Below are positions 50,457 to 58,654 of a DNA stretch of 64,000 nucleotides, piece after piece. Below the pieces are notes generated by a model. It was not told the origin of the DNA. It searched no databases and saw nothing but the letters and a program-made list of their open reading frames with translations. Within the stretch, counting starts at the first letter, position 1. Each line of letters begins with the position of its first letter. The DNA comes from Pseudonocardia sediminis. Lineage in GTDB: Bacteria > Actinomycetota > Actinomycetes > Mycobacteriales > Pseudonocardiaceae. The position numbers and the translations under genes were made by a program. Where the stretch lies: contig NZ_SHKL01000001.1 of the NCBI RefSeq assembly GCF_004217185.1, forward strand, positions 5,082,001-5,146,000, in the 5' to 3' direction.

Positions 50457-52406
50457 ATGGGCTACCTGCTCGGGATCGACGTCGGCACGACCAGGACGGC
50501 TGCCGCGATCAGTCGTTCCGAGGCACCGGGCACACCGGAGATGATCACTCTCGGTGACCACTCCGTCGACGTCCCGTCAGTGGTGTTCCTGTCCGGCGAC
50601 GGGTCGGTCCTGTTCGGCGAGGCCGCCGAGCGGCGTGCGGTCGGCGAGCCGGACCGGGTGGCGCGGGAGTTCAAGCGCCGACTCGGCGACCCGACGCCGG
50701 TGTCCCTGGGCGGTCAGCCGTTCACCCCGCAGGACCTGTCCGCGCTGCTCGTGCGGCACGTCGTCGAGCTGGTCACGCGTCGCGAGGGCGCACTGCCGGA
50801 CCGGATCGCGATCACCCACCCCGCGTCCTGGGGCGCGCACAAGAAGGAGCTGCTGGGCTCCGCGCTGGCCTCCGCCGGGCTGACGGTCACGTTCCTGGCC
50901 GAGCCGCAGGCCGCCGCCCTCTGCTACGCCGGGTCCGAGCGGGTCGAGCCCGGCTCGACGATCGCCGTCTACGACCTCGGCGGCGGCACGTTCGACGCCG
51001 CCGTGGTCCGCAAGGACGCCGGACCCGGCGTCGGCGGCGGATTCACGCTGCTCGGCCGCCCGGAGGGGATCGAGTTCCTCGGCGGCGTCGACTTCGACCA
51101 GGCCGTGTTCGACCACGTCCGGGCCGCGGCGCCGGACGCGTTCGCCGGCCTCGACGAGTCCGACCCGCAGACCTGGGCGGCGGTCGCGCGGCTGCGCCGG
51201 GACTGTTGCGAGGCCAAGGAGGCGCTCTCGGCCGACACCGAGGTCGCGGTCCCGATGTGGCTCGGCGGCGCCGGCACCTCGGTGCGGCTGCACCGCGGCG
51301 AGTTCGAGGAGCTGATCCGTCCCGCCCTGGAGGAGACCGTCGCCGCACTGCGCCGGGCCGTCGCCTCGGCCGGGCTCGAGCCGGCCGGTCTGACGTCGGT
51401 GCTGCTGGTCGGCGGGTCTTCGCGGATCCCGCTGGTGGCCCAGCTGGTCTCCGAGCAGCTCGGACGCCCGGTGTCGGTCGACGCCGACCCGAAGAACGCC
51501 ATCGCCAAGGGGGCCGCGCTGGCCCTGGCCGGACCGGACGCGAGCGCCGCGGCGCCGGGTGGCGTCCCAGGCGCAGGCGGCAACGGCGGCGCGTCGGGGT
51601 CGGGTGGATGGCCGGCGGGCGCGGCGACCGGCCTGATCGGTGCGGGAGCCGCGGCGGGCGCCGCCGGTGTCGCCGGCACCTCCGGTGTCGCGGGCGAGCC
51701 GGTGACGGACCGGATGTCGGCCGGGACGACCGCCGAGCCGAGCACGGAGTACCTGGACCCCTCGCAGGCCGGGACCGCCTACGTCCCGCACGGCTACGAC
51801 TCCGCCGAGCCTCCGACCGAGCAGCTCCCCGTCCTCGGGGCGGGCGGCTACGCGGGCTACGGACCCGGCCACCCCGCGAACGGGTACCCGGGTGACGGCT
51901 ACGGGCCGGACGGGTACGCCGGTGAGGGCTGGGCCGGCGACACCGCCCTGTCCCCCGAGCCCGCGCCGCGGGCCGGCCGCTCGCCCGCCCTGCTGATCGG
52001 CGCGGGCGGTGTGGTCGCCGCCGTCGCGGTGATCGGCGCCGTCCTGTTCTGGCCGAACGAGCAGACCGTCAGCAACGCGACGCCGAACCTCCCGGCCCTG
52101 CCGACGACCTCCGCCCCGGCCCCCGCGCCCGCCGCTCCGCAGACCACAGCCAACAGTGACCCGTCGCAGCAGCAGTCCAGCGAACCCACGACGGAGCAGC
52201 AGCAGCCGCAACAGCCTCAGCCGAACACTCCCGCACCGGTCGTGCCGCCGGTGGTCGTCCCCACCAACCCGACTCCGCCTCCCACTCCCAGCCCAAAACC
52301 GACGACACCGAAGCCCACGCCCACCACGACCGCCAGTGCCCCGGGCAACGGCGGCGGAGGTGGTAATGGGGGAGGCGACGGAGGCAACGGCGGAGGCGGC
52401 AACTGA
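50457..52406 (+). CDS. Hsp70-family ATPase with membrane helix and Pro-rich extracellular tail
   Basis: 649 aa from ATG 50457 (GGGGAG 3 nt upstream). Actin/Hsp70 nucleotide-binding domain: GIDVGTTRTAAA at the N-terminus, DLGGGTFDAAVV (phosphate 2) and VLLVGGSSRIPLV (adenosine). Instead of a substrate-binding domain a Gly/Ala/Tyr-rich linker leads to one membrane helix (about 508-530) and an exported tail of Pro/Thr/Gln/Gly repeats ending GGGGNGGGDGGNGGGGN. Such proteins occur in actinobacteria; they may sense or organise the cell envelope from a cytosolic ATPase. It follows the IclR gene after 138 bp; functional connection is unclear. Confidence 0.86.
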   Translation: MGYLLGIDVGTTRTAAAISRSEAPGTPEMITLGDHSVDVPSVVFLSGDGSVLFGEAAERRAVGEPDRVAREFKRRLGDPTPVSLGGQPFTPQDLSALLVRHVVELVTRREGALPDRIAITHPASWGAHKKELLGSALASAGLTVTFLAEPQAAALCYAGSERVEPGSTIAVYDLGGGTFDAAVVRKDAGPGVGGGFTLLGRPEGIEFLGGVDFDQAVFDHVRAAAPDAFAGLDESDPQTWAAVARLRRDCCEAKEALSADTEVAVPMWLGGAGTSVRLHRGEFEELIRPALEETVAALRRAVASAGLEPAGLTSVLLVGGSSRIPLVAQLVSEQLGRPVSVDADPKNAIAKGAALALAGPDASAAAPGGVPGAGGNGGASGSGGWPAGAATGLIGAGAAAGAAGVAGTSGVAGEPVTDRMSAGTTAEPSTEYLDPSQAGTAYVPHGYDSAEPPTEQLPVLGAGGYAGYGPGHPANGYPGDGYGPDGYAGEGWAGDTALSPEPAPRAGRSPALLIGAGGVVAAVAVIGAVLFWPNEQTVSNATPNLPALPTTSAPAPAPAAPQTTANSDPSQQQSSEPTTEQQQPQQPQPNTPAPVVPPVVVPTNPTPPPTPSPKPTTPKPTPTTTASAPGNGGGGGNGGGDGGNGGGGN

Positions 52407-52555
52407 CCAACGACGTCGGCTGCCTCCGTGTGGCCGGCGCCGGGAGACCTCGCCCGGCAGTCGGGCTCGAGGCGCAGCTGCTTTAGTCAGATCCCTGCTA
52501 GCGCAGCCTCGGGCGTTCGCCAGGCTGCCACCAGCATTACTCGCTCCGAACAGCA

Positions 52556-52590
52556 AGAATCCCTCACTCCGAACCGGAGTGAGGGATTCT
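52556..52590. terminator. Terminator after tRNA-Glu and Hsp70 gene
   Basis: A 16-bp perfect stem: AGAATCCCTCACTCCG (52556-52571) and its complement (52575-52590), loop AAC. It begins 6 bp beyond the 3' end of tRNA-Glu, with a T-rich TTCTTG beyond it on the minus strand. It may also stop transcripts from the Hsp70 side. The rest of the 52407-52555 gap shows nothing else. Confidence 0.85.
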
Positions 52591-52596
52591 CGTGTG

Positions 52597-52669
52597 TAGC
52601 CCCGAGGGGATTCGAACCCCCGCTACCGCCTTGAGAGGGCGGCGTCCTAGGCCGCTAGACGACGGGGCC
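52597..52669 (-). tRNA. tRNA-Glu (anticodon CTC)
   Basis: 73 nt. Reads GGCCCCGTCGTCTAGCGGCC at the 5' end, anticodon stem CCGCC/GGCGG with loop CTCTCAA (anticodon CTC), GGTTCGAATCC T-loop and acceptor GGCCCCG opposite CGGGGCT (one G-T pair). CCA is not encoded. It lies on the same strand as tRNA-Gln and gltX and is followed by the hairpin at 52556. Confidence 0.96.
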
Positions 52670-52707
52670 GCGGCATGTGAACCATGTGCTGGAAACTTGC
52701 GTTTCCG

Positions 52708-52779
52708 CTGGGGTACCAGGACTCGAACCTAGACTAACTGGACCAGAACCAGTCGTGCTGCCAATTACACCATACCCCA
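52708..52779 (-). tRNA. tRNA-Gln (anticodon CTG)
   Basis: 72 nt. Acceptor TGGGGTA/TACCCCA, anticodon stem ACTGG/CCAGT with loop TTCTGGT (anticodon CTG), GGTTCGAGTCC T-loop, discriminator G, no encoded CCA. It follows gltX by 71 bp and precedes tRNA-Glu by 38 bp on the same strand, so the three may share a transcript. Confidence 0.96.
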
Positions 52780-52849
52780 ATGGATCTTGGTCTCGTGCTC
52801 CGGTGCTCATCGCTCCGGAGCGAGTGCCTCAATCCGTGATGGACATACT

Positions 52850-54343
52850 CTAACCCACGCCCTCGGAGCGCCGGACACCGGCCCCCAGGCGACCCAGCGA
52901 CCGCTCACGACCCAGCAGCTCCATCGACTCGTAGAGCGGCGGGGACACGGTCCGGCCGCTGATCGCGACCCGGATCGGGGCGAAGGCCTTGCGCGGCTTG
53001 AGCCCCAGCCCGTCGACGAGGGACTCCTTCAGCGAGGTCTCGACGGCCTCGGTGGTCCACTCCTCGAGCTTCTCCAGCCCGGCGATCGCGGCCTGCAGGA
53101 TCGGGGCGGCGTCGGCGCCGAGGTTCTTCTCCGCGGCGTCCGGGTCGAGCGTGAACGCCTCCTCGTCGACGAAGAGGAACGCGAGCATCCGGGCGGCGTC
53201 GGAGAGCACCGTGCTGCGCTCCTGCACCAGCGGTGCGGCCGCGGTGAGCATCGCGCGCTGCGCGTCGTCCGGCTCGCCGTCCAGGACGCCCTCGGCCCGC
53301 AGGTACGGCAGCAGCCGGGCGGCGAAGTCGTCGGGCTCGAGCAGGCGCAGGTGCGCGGCGTTGATCGCCTCGGCCTTCTTCAGGTCGAAGCGGGCGGCGT
53401 TCGCCGAGACGCGGCCGACGTCGAAGGCGGAGACCATCTCGTCGAGGGTGAAGACGTCGCGGTCCTCGGCGATCGACCAGCCGAGCAGGGCCAGGTAGTT
53501 GAGCAGGCCCTCGGGGGTGAACCCGCGGTCGCGGTAGGCGAACAGGTTCGACTGCGGGTCACGCTTGGACAGCTTGCGGTTGCCCTCGCCGGTGACGAGC
53601 GGCAGGTGCGCGTACGTCAGTGGGCCGTTCCCGATACCGACCCTCTGCAGCGCCTCCAGCAGCGCGATCTGGCGCGGGGTGGAGGAGAGCAGGTCCTCGC
53701 CGCGCAGCACGTGGGTGATGCCCATCAGCGCGTCGTCGAGGGGGTTGGTCAGCGGGTAGAGCGGGGTGCCGTCGCCGCGGGCGAGCACGAAGTCGGGCAC
53801 CTGCCCGGCACGGAACGTGACGTCGCCGCGGATCAGGTCGGTGAACGTCACGTCGGCCGACGGCATCCGCAGCCGGTAGACGGGCGCGCGACCCTCGGCC
53901 CGGAACGCCTCCACCTGCTCGGGCGTCAGGTCCCGGTCGGCGTTGTCGTAGCCCAGCTTCGGGTCGCGGCCGGCGGCACGGTGGCGGGCCTCGATCTCGT
54001 CGGCGTTGGAGAACGACTCGTAGACCTCGCCGGCGTCGACCAGGCGGCGCAGCGCGTCGGCGTAGTACTCGCCGCGCTCGCTCTGCCGGTAGGGCGCGTG
54101 CGGGCCGCCGATCTCGGGCCCCTCGTCCCAGTCCAGGCCGAGCCAGTTCAGCGCGTCGAGCAGCGCGTCGTAGGACTCGGCGGAGTCGCGGGAGGCGTCG
54201 GTGTCCTCGATCCGGAAGACGAACGCCCCACCGTGGTGCCGGGCGTGCGCCCAGTTGAACAGGGCGGTGCGGATGAGGCCGACGTGCGGGGTACCGGTCG
54301 GGGACGGGGAGAACCGGACCCGGACCTGGGCAGGAGTACTCAT
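52850..54343 (-). CDS. gltX: Glutamyl-tRNA synthetase
   Basis: 497 aa, class I. HIGH-type motif in SPSPTGTPHVGL (12-23) and KMSKS-type KLSKRD (about 258-263). TALFNWAHARHHGGAFVFRIEDTD and GDGTPLYPLTNPLDD are also typical. In actinobacteria this enzyme is usually non-discriminating and charges tRNA-Gln with glutamate too, which GatCAB amidates; whether that holds here is inferred. It is next to the two tRNAs it would load. ATG 54343. Confidence 0.97.
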   Translation of the reverse strand: MSTPAQVRVRFSPSPTGTPHVGLIRTALFNWAHARHHGGAFVFRIEDTDASRDSAESYDALLDALNWLGLDWDEGPEIGGPHAPYRQSERGEYYADALRRLVDAGEVYESFSNADEIEARHRAAGRDPKLGYDNADRDLTPEQVEAFRAEGRAPVYRLRMPSADVTFTDLIRGDVTFRAGQVPDFVLARGDGTPLYPLTNPLDDALMGITHVLRGEDLLSSTPRQIALLEALQRVGIGNGPLTYAHLPLVTGEGNRKLSKRDPQSNLFAYRDRGFTPEGLLNYLALLGWSIAEDRDVFTLDEMVSAFDVGRVSANAARFDLKKAEAINAAHLRLLEPDDFAARLLPYLRAEGVLDGEPDDAQRAMLTAAAPLVQERSTVLSDAARMLAFLFVDEEAFTLDPDAAEKNLGADAAPILQAAIAGLEKLEEWTTEAVETSLKESLVDGLGLKPRKAFAPIRVAISGRTVSPPLYESMELLGRERSLGRLGAGVRRSEGVG

Positions 54344-54551
54344 GGTCCGGGCAGCCTATCCGTGGACGTCCCCGGGCTCCGCCGCGGACGCCGGTCCGGC
54401 CCGGACGGCCGTTGCGGACCCCCCGCCACACGACCGCCCGGGACCGGACCGGGCCGGTGGTCGCACATCCCCCCGGCGCAGCCGTAGCCCCGCCCGGACC
54501 ACCCGGTCGGTCAGTTCCCCCCGAGCTGAACCAACGGATCCTTTATAGCAG

Positions 54552-54594
54552 TTTATGATCGCCGGGCACCACCGTAGACTGCGTGATCTGATCA
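54552..54594 (+). promoter_or_regulatory. Candidate promoter and operator of HTH gene
   Basis: Candidate boxes TTTATG (54552-54557) and TAGACT (54575-54580), 17 nt apart, precede an 11-bp palindrome TGATCTGATCA (54584-54594), which lies over the expected transcription start, 32 bp before the GTG. Position suggests autorepression by the HTH protein. The match to -35 is weak. Confidence 0.45.
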
Positions 54595-54626
54595 TCGTCA
54601 GACCCGCGACGGAGGAGGAACGCGAC

Positions 54627-55100
54627 GTGAGCGACGGGCAGTACGACCTCGCGGACAAGCTGGCCCGCCTGATGGACGCCGCCGGGAACCCGAGCACCGA
54701 GCGCCTCGCCGAGTCCATCCGGGACCACACCGGCACCAGCATCTCCGGCGCGTACCTGTGGCAGATCAAGCGCGGCAAGCGCGCCAACCTCACGCTGCAG
54801 CACCTGACGGCACTGAGCACGTACTTCTCGCACGAGCTCGGCGTCCGGATCACGCTGTCCTACTTCGACCCGACGACGCCGGTCGACCTGCCGTGGTCCG
54901 GGCCGGAGGCGGACGGGGACGACCGGGCCCGCGCCGAGCAGGACTTCTCCGACGCCATGCGCGACCGCGGTGTCCGCCGGATCGCCGCCCGGTACGGCTC
55001 GATGGACCCGGTGCAGCAGCGCCAGCTCCTCGCCATCGCCGACGCCATCGCCAACGTCCGCGACGAGACGGCCGACGACTCCGGGACCGTCGAGCCCTAG
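54627..55100 (+). CDS. XRE/EspR-like helix-turn-helix regulator
   Basis: 157 aa from GTG 54627, with GGAGGAGGA upstream; the open frame from 54555 is the promoter. LADKLARLMDAAG opens the protein, then LAESIRDHTGTSISGAYLWQIKRGKRANLTLQHLTALSTYF as HTH (about 33-70), where SGAYLWQIKRGK is the recognition helix. The C-terminal half (after 100) is helical, with RRIAARYGSMDPVQQRQLLAIADAI as probable dimerisation helices, as in EspR. Its stop TAG shares the CTAG with the stop of the opposite membrane-protein gene. Probably controls the adjacent ImmA/membrane pair. Confidence 0.85.
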   Translation: MSDGQYDLADKLARLMDAAGNPSTERLAESIRDHTGTSISGAYLWQIKRGKRANLTLQHLTALSTYFSHELGVRITLSYFDPTTPVDLPWSGPEADGDDRARAEQDFSDAMRDRGVRRIAARYGSMDPVQQRQLLAIADAIANVRDETADDSGTVEP

Positions 55101-56227
55101 CCGGGCACCGCGGCGGCGTCGAAGCGCCGCGCCAGCCGGACCAGGGTGTCGGCGTCGTCGCGCCAGTCCACCGTGCCACCGCCCGGCGCCGTCTCCTGCT
55201 CGAGCCGGACGACCTCCGCCGGCGGCTGCTCGCCCGCCCGCCGGGCCCGCAGCGCGTCGCGGACCAGCGTGGCCTGCACCGACACGGCGACCTCGTCGGG
55301 GGACCCGCCGGCCCCGCGTTCCCGCGCGGCGGCCTCCCGCGCCACCGCCGCGTCGAGGTACGGGCCGAGCAGCACCAGGCCGTCCCGGATCTCGACGACC
55401 CGGCGGTAGAGGGCGCGTCCCGGACCCGGCGACCGCATCTTCAGCGCGAGCTCCGGGAACTCGGTGTGCAGCTCGCGCCACAGCGGCTCCAGCGTCCGCA
55501 GCGCCGCGCGCTGGGCCCGGATCCGCGGCACCTCGCGGATCACGCCGTCGACCAGCGGCACGATCGCCCCGACGACCAGCGCGAGGAACCCGGTCACCAC
55601 CAGCGCACCGGTGATCGGGCGCATGTCCACCGGCACCGTCCCGAGCCCGGCCGTATACCGCAGGGTCGACGTGACGAGCGCGATCGCGCCCCCGAGCACC
55701 TGCAGGACGGCGCCGACCGCGATGACCACCAGGCTGATCCGCAGGACCCGCCGCGTCACCACCGGCAGGATCCGCCGGATGCGGTAGGCGATCGAGCCGG
55801 CGGCGTAGACCAGGTACGCCAGCGCCGGGACCGAGAACAGGAACACCGGCGTCCGGTCCCCGAAGCGTGCGGTGTCGTTGATGACCGGCCGGACGTCGGC
55901 CGGCGCGGACAGGTAGGCCGCCACGACCAGCGCGGACGCCACGACGGCCGCGACCAGCTCCCACCGGATCCGCCGGATCCCGGGGCGGCCGAGCTGCACG
56001 CTGACGAAGAACGAGAGCTGCACGAACGCGTTGACGATGTTGAGCAGGTTGTTGGGCAGTACCGGGATCAGCGAGCCGCCCGGGGCGTTGCGCAGCACCG
56101 AGCCGACCGACAGCAGCGTGATCGAGAGGGCGAAGAACCGGATCGGGACGTTCTCCGGCGCGCGGTAGGTCTGGATCCAGAGCAGGACCGCACCGGCGCA
56201 GAGCACCGCGGTGATCACGAGCATCAC
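55097..56227 (-). CDS. MAB_1171c-like multi-pass membrane protein
   Basis: 376 aa from GTG 56227 (GGAG 9 nt upstream); GTG 56242 and ATG 56224 are alternatives, and the first overlaps the ImmA stop at 56233. About seven helices in the first 260 residues: LVITAVLCAGAVLLW, FFALSITLLSV and ELVAAVVASALVVAAYL among others. A cytoplasmic C-terminal region follows, with LEPLWRELHTEFPELAL and an RRVVEIRDGLVLLGPYL helix. Related proteins are annotated as putative transporters, but the layout is that of a seven-helix sensor with an intracellular helical domain. Its stop shares CTAG with the HTH gene; it follows ImmA/IrrE on the same strand. Confidence 0.8.
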   Translation of the reverse strand: MMLVITAVLCAGAVLLWIQTYRAPENVPIRFFALSITLLSVGSVLRNAPGGSLIPVLPNNLLNIVNAFVQLSFFVSVQLGRPGIRRIRWELVAAVVASALVVAAYLSAPADVRPVINDTARFGDRTPVFLFSVPALAYLVYAAGSIAYRIRRILPVVTRRVLRISLVVIAVGAVLQVLGGAIALVTSTLRYTAGLGTVPVDMRPITGALVVTGFLALVVGAIVPLVDGVIREVPRIRAQRAALRTLEPLWRELHTEFPELALKMRSPGPGRALYRRVVEIRDGLVLLGPYLDAAVAREAAARERGAGGSPDEVAVSVQATLVRDALRARRAGEQPPAEVVRLEQETAPGGGTVDWRDDADTLVRLARRFDAAAVPG

Positions 56228-56232
56228 CGGCG

Positions 56233-56748
56233 TCAGCTCCACCAGCCGGGGCGGATCGTCAGCGACCCGTCCACACGGGACCCGGCCGGCTCCACACCGG
56301 ACGCTCCGCCGTCGGACAGCAGGCCCATCCCCTCCCCCAGGATCGACGCGATCAGCTCGGCCTCGCGCTCGTTGGCCGCGTCGTAACAGGTCCGGCGCAG
56401 GCGCCGGGCGCTCCCCGCTCCGCCGGGCACGTCCGGGAGGATCTGCTCGTCCTCCTCGGCCGTGGAGTCGCCGCCGTGACCGGCGACGATGTGGCCGACC
56501 TCGTGCAGGACGATGTGGTCCTGGTGGGCCCGCGACGTCCGGGACTGGTAGGCGATGACGTCGACGTCGTCGGTCTCGAACCAGACGCCGAACGGGCCGG
56601 GGACGGCGAGCTCCCACGGCATCAGCCGCAGCTCCCGGCCCCGGTGCGCGCCGAGACGACGGCACAGCTCGGTGACGTCGATCGGTGGCCGGACGTCGAG
56701 GTCGCGCAGCAGCCTCCGGCACCGCCATCGCAGTCGCCGCTCGCCCAT
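56233..56748 (-). CDS. ImmA/IrrE-family metallo-endopeptidase
   Basis: 171 aa from ATG 56748 (GGGGGAA upstream). HEVGH (in IVLHEVGHIVAGH, about 83-87) is the HExxH zinc motif with the glutamate base; NEREAELIASI supplies the third ligand Glu as in ImmA/IrrE. Starts with an Arg-rich head. These proteases cleave repressors of XRE type to switch on genes (ImmA of ICEBs1, IrrE of Deinococcus). The HTH gene lies beyond the membrane-protein gene, so a protease-repressor pair is plausible. It overlaps or nearly touches the membrane-protein start. Confidence 0.88.
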   Translation of the reverse strand: MGERRLRWRCRRLLRDLDVRPPIDVTELCRRLGAHRGRELRLMPWELAVPGPFGVWFETDDVDVIAYQSRTSRAHQDHIVLHEVGHIVAGHGGDSTAEEDEQILPDVPGGAGSARRLRRTCYDAANEREAELIASILGEGMGLLSDGGASGVEPAGSRVDGSLTIRPGWWS

Positions 56749-56934
56749 CGCCGTTCCCCCAGCCGGTGGCCCGCCACTCCTGTCCCGCGGGTCACGATAG
56801 CGCGGGGGACGACGATGATCACGGCCGGTCGTTCCACATCGTGGGATCCGGTAGGCAGCGCGGCGGTCATGCGTTAGGGATGGCACAGACCCCCCGCACC
56901 GAGGCGGGCGGGCCCGATCGCCGGAGGTATTTCC

Positions 56935-57243
56935 GTGTACCAGCTGACCGCCCTGTACAACCACCCCGAGGACCCGGCGGCGTTCGACAAGCACTACGAC
57001 AACGTGCACGCGCCGCTCGCGAAGAAGCTGCCGGGCCTGCAGCGCTTCTCCGTCGCCCGCCCGGGCCCCGGCCCGGACGGTGCCAAGCCGCCGTACCACC
57101 TCGTCGCCGTGCTGGAGTTCGCGGACGAGGCCTCGTTCGGTGCGGGCATGGGCGGACCCGAGGGCCAGGCCGCCGTCGCCGACCTGGAGAACTTCGCCGG
57201 GGCCGGCGTCGCGCTGCTGACCGGCGAGTCGAACGTCGTCTGA
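56935..57243 (+). CDS. EthD-family dimeric ferredoxin-like protein
   Basis: 102 aa; GTG 56935 with CGGAGG 7 nt upstream. Dimeric alpha+beta barrel: YQLTALYNHPEDPAAFDKHY and VHAPLAKKLPG at the start, LVAVLEFADEASF in the middle. EthD proteins assist degradation of ethers or act as small ligand-binding enzymes; no partner is visible nearby. It ends before a strong hairpin shared with leuB. Confidence 0.85.
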   Translation: MYQLTALYNHPEDPAAFDKHYDNVHAPLAKKLPGLQRFSVARPGPGPDGAKPPYHLVAVLEFADEASFGAGMGGPEGQAAVADLENFAGAGVALLTGESNVV

Positions 57244-57260
57244 GACCACCGGACACGAAA

Positions 57261-57294
57261 GAGGGGCGGCCGCGGATCTCCGCGGCCGCCCCTC
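57261..57294. terminator. Bidirectional terminator between ethD-like gene and leuB
   Basis: A perfect 16-bp stem, GAGGGGCGGCCGCGGA (57261-57276), loop TC, and its complement (57279-57294). Outer bases CACGA/TCGTG lengthen it further. It lies between the convergent stops at 57243 and 57309. Confidence 0.85.
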
Positions 57295-57308
57295 TCGTGT
57301 GCGAGTGC

Positions 57309-58367
57309 CTAGCGCCCCTGCAGCGGAGCCGACGGCGCGACCTCGCGGCTGCTGACCAGTGCGGCCAGGCGGTCGCCGATCGACGAGGTGTTGCCGGTCG
57401 CGCTGTGGTCGCGGGTGGCCAGGTCGAACGCGACCGCCGCCTCGATCCGTCGCGCCGAGTCCTGGTGACCCAGGTGGTCGAGCAGCAGAGCGACCGAGAG
57501 CACCGCGGCCGTCGGGTCGGCGATGCCCTGCCCGGCGATGTCCGGCGCGCTGCCGTGCACCGGCTCGAACATGCTCGGGTTGGTGCGGCTGGCGTCGATG
57601 TTGCCGCTGGCGGCCATGCCGATGCCGCCGGTGACCGCGGCCGCGAGGTCGGTGAGGATGTCGCCGAACAGGTTGTCGGTGACGATCACGTCGTAGCGGC
57701 CCGGGTCGGTGACCAGGTGGATCGTGGTCGAGTCGACGTGCTGGTAGGCGACCGAGACGTTCGGGTGCTCCAGCGACACCTCCTCCACGATCCGCGACCA
57801 CAGGGCGCCGGCGTAGGTGAGCACGTTCGTCTTGTGCACGAGCGTGAGGTGCTTGCGCGGGCGCCGCTCGGCGCGGGTGAACGCGTCACGGACGACGCGC
57901 TCGATGCCGAAGGCGGTGTTCTGGCTGACCTCGGTCGCGATCTCGTGCGGGGTGTCCTTGCGCAGGAGACCGCCGGTGCCGACGTAGGGGCCCTCGGTGC
58001 CCTCGCGCACGACCACGAGGTCGATCTCCGGGTTGCCGACCAGCGGGCCGCGCACACCGGGGTAGAGCCGCGCCGGGCGCAGGTTCACGTGGTGGTCGAG
58101 CTCGAAGCGCAGCCGCAGCAGCAGCCCGCGCTCGAGGATGCCGCTGGGCACCGAAGGGTCGCCGACGGCGCCGAGCAGGATCGCGTCGTGACCCTTGAGC
58201 TCGGTCAGCACGGTCTCCGGCAGCAGCTCACCGGTGGAGTGCCAGCGGGCCGCGCCGAGGTCGTAGTTGGTGGTCTCGACGTCCGGAACGACCTCGGTGA
58301 GGACCTTCAGTGCCTCGTCGACGACCTCGGGACCGATTCCGTCGCCGGGGATGACCGCAAGGCGCAT
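57309..58367 (-). CDS. leuB: 3-isopropylmalate dehydrogenase
   Basis: 352 aa from ATG 58367 (GAGG upstream; the frame to 58397 has no start signal). MRLAVIPGDGIGPEV at the N-terminus, RFELDHHVNLRPARLYPG for substrate arginines, VREGTEGPYVG, and DNLFGDILTDLAAAVTGGIG with the Mg-binding aspartates. Oxidatively decarboxylates 3-isopropylmalate to 2-ketoisocaproate, third step of leucine synthesis. It stands apart from leuCD, as in mycobacteria, next to serA. Confidence 0.96.
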   Translation of the reverse strand: MRLAVIPGDGIGPEVVDEALKVLTEVVPDVETTNYDLGAARWHSTGELLPETVLTELKGHDAILLGAVGDPSVPSGILERGLLLRLRFELDHHVNLRPARLYPGVRGPLVGNPEIDLVVVREGTEGPYVGTGGLLRKDTPHEIATEVSQNTAFGIERVVRDAFTRAERRPRKHLTLVHKTNVLTYAGALWSRIVEEVSLEHPNVSVAYQHVDSTTIHLVTDPGRYDVIVTDNLFGDILTDLAAAVTGGIGMAASGNIDASRTNPSMFEPVHGSAPDIAGQGIADPTAAVLSVALLLDHLGHQDSARRIEAAVAFDLATRDHSATGNTSSIGDRLAALVSSREVAPSAPLQGR

Positions 58368-58497
58368 GCCTGATGTCCTCTCTTCACGGGGCGTCACCGC
58401 ACGCTACAAGCAGCGGGCGCATGATCATGACGCCGGCCACCCGATCGATATACCCCGATCGGGCGATCCACCACGCGAACCCGGTCCCCGCAGTGGG

Positions 58498-58524
58498 CAC
58501 TCGCGGCGCGACACGCCGCGAGTG
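58498..58524. terminator. Hairpin between serA and leuB
   Basis: CACTCGCGGCG (58498-58508) pairs exactly with CGCCGCGAGTG (58514-58524), loop CGACA. It lies 130 bp after the serA stop on the minus strand, upstream of leuB. It may end the serA transcript or attenuate read-through into leuB. The 58368-58654 gap otherwise shows nothing else. Confidence 0.55.
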
Positions 58525-58654
58525 GGCCACATTCTGCCGGTCGGCGCAGCGGGCCTCGCATCCAGGGGTTCCGTGCGACCGTCGGGCGCCCGTTGCGGTG
58601 CCCCGCAACGGATGTCCTTCCCACCGGGCGGACGCTCGGCGCCGCGCCGGGGGC

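Noticed and set aside
50577..52556. Minus-strand frame of 659 codons opposite the Hsp70 gene
   Set aside because: No start signal or family motif; the plus strand encodes a clear Hsp70 ATPase.
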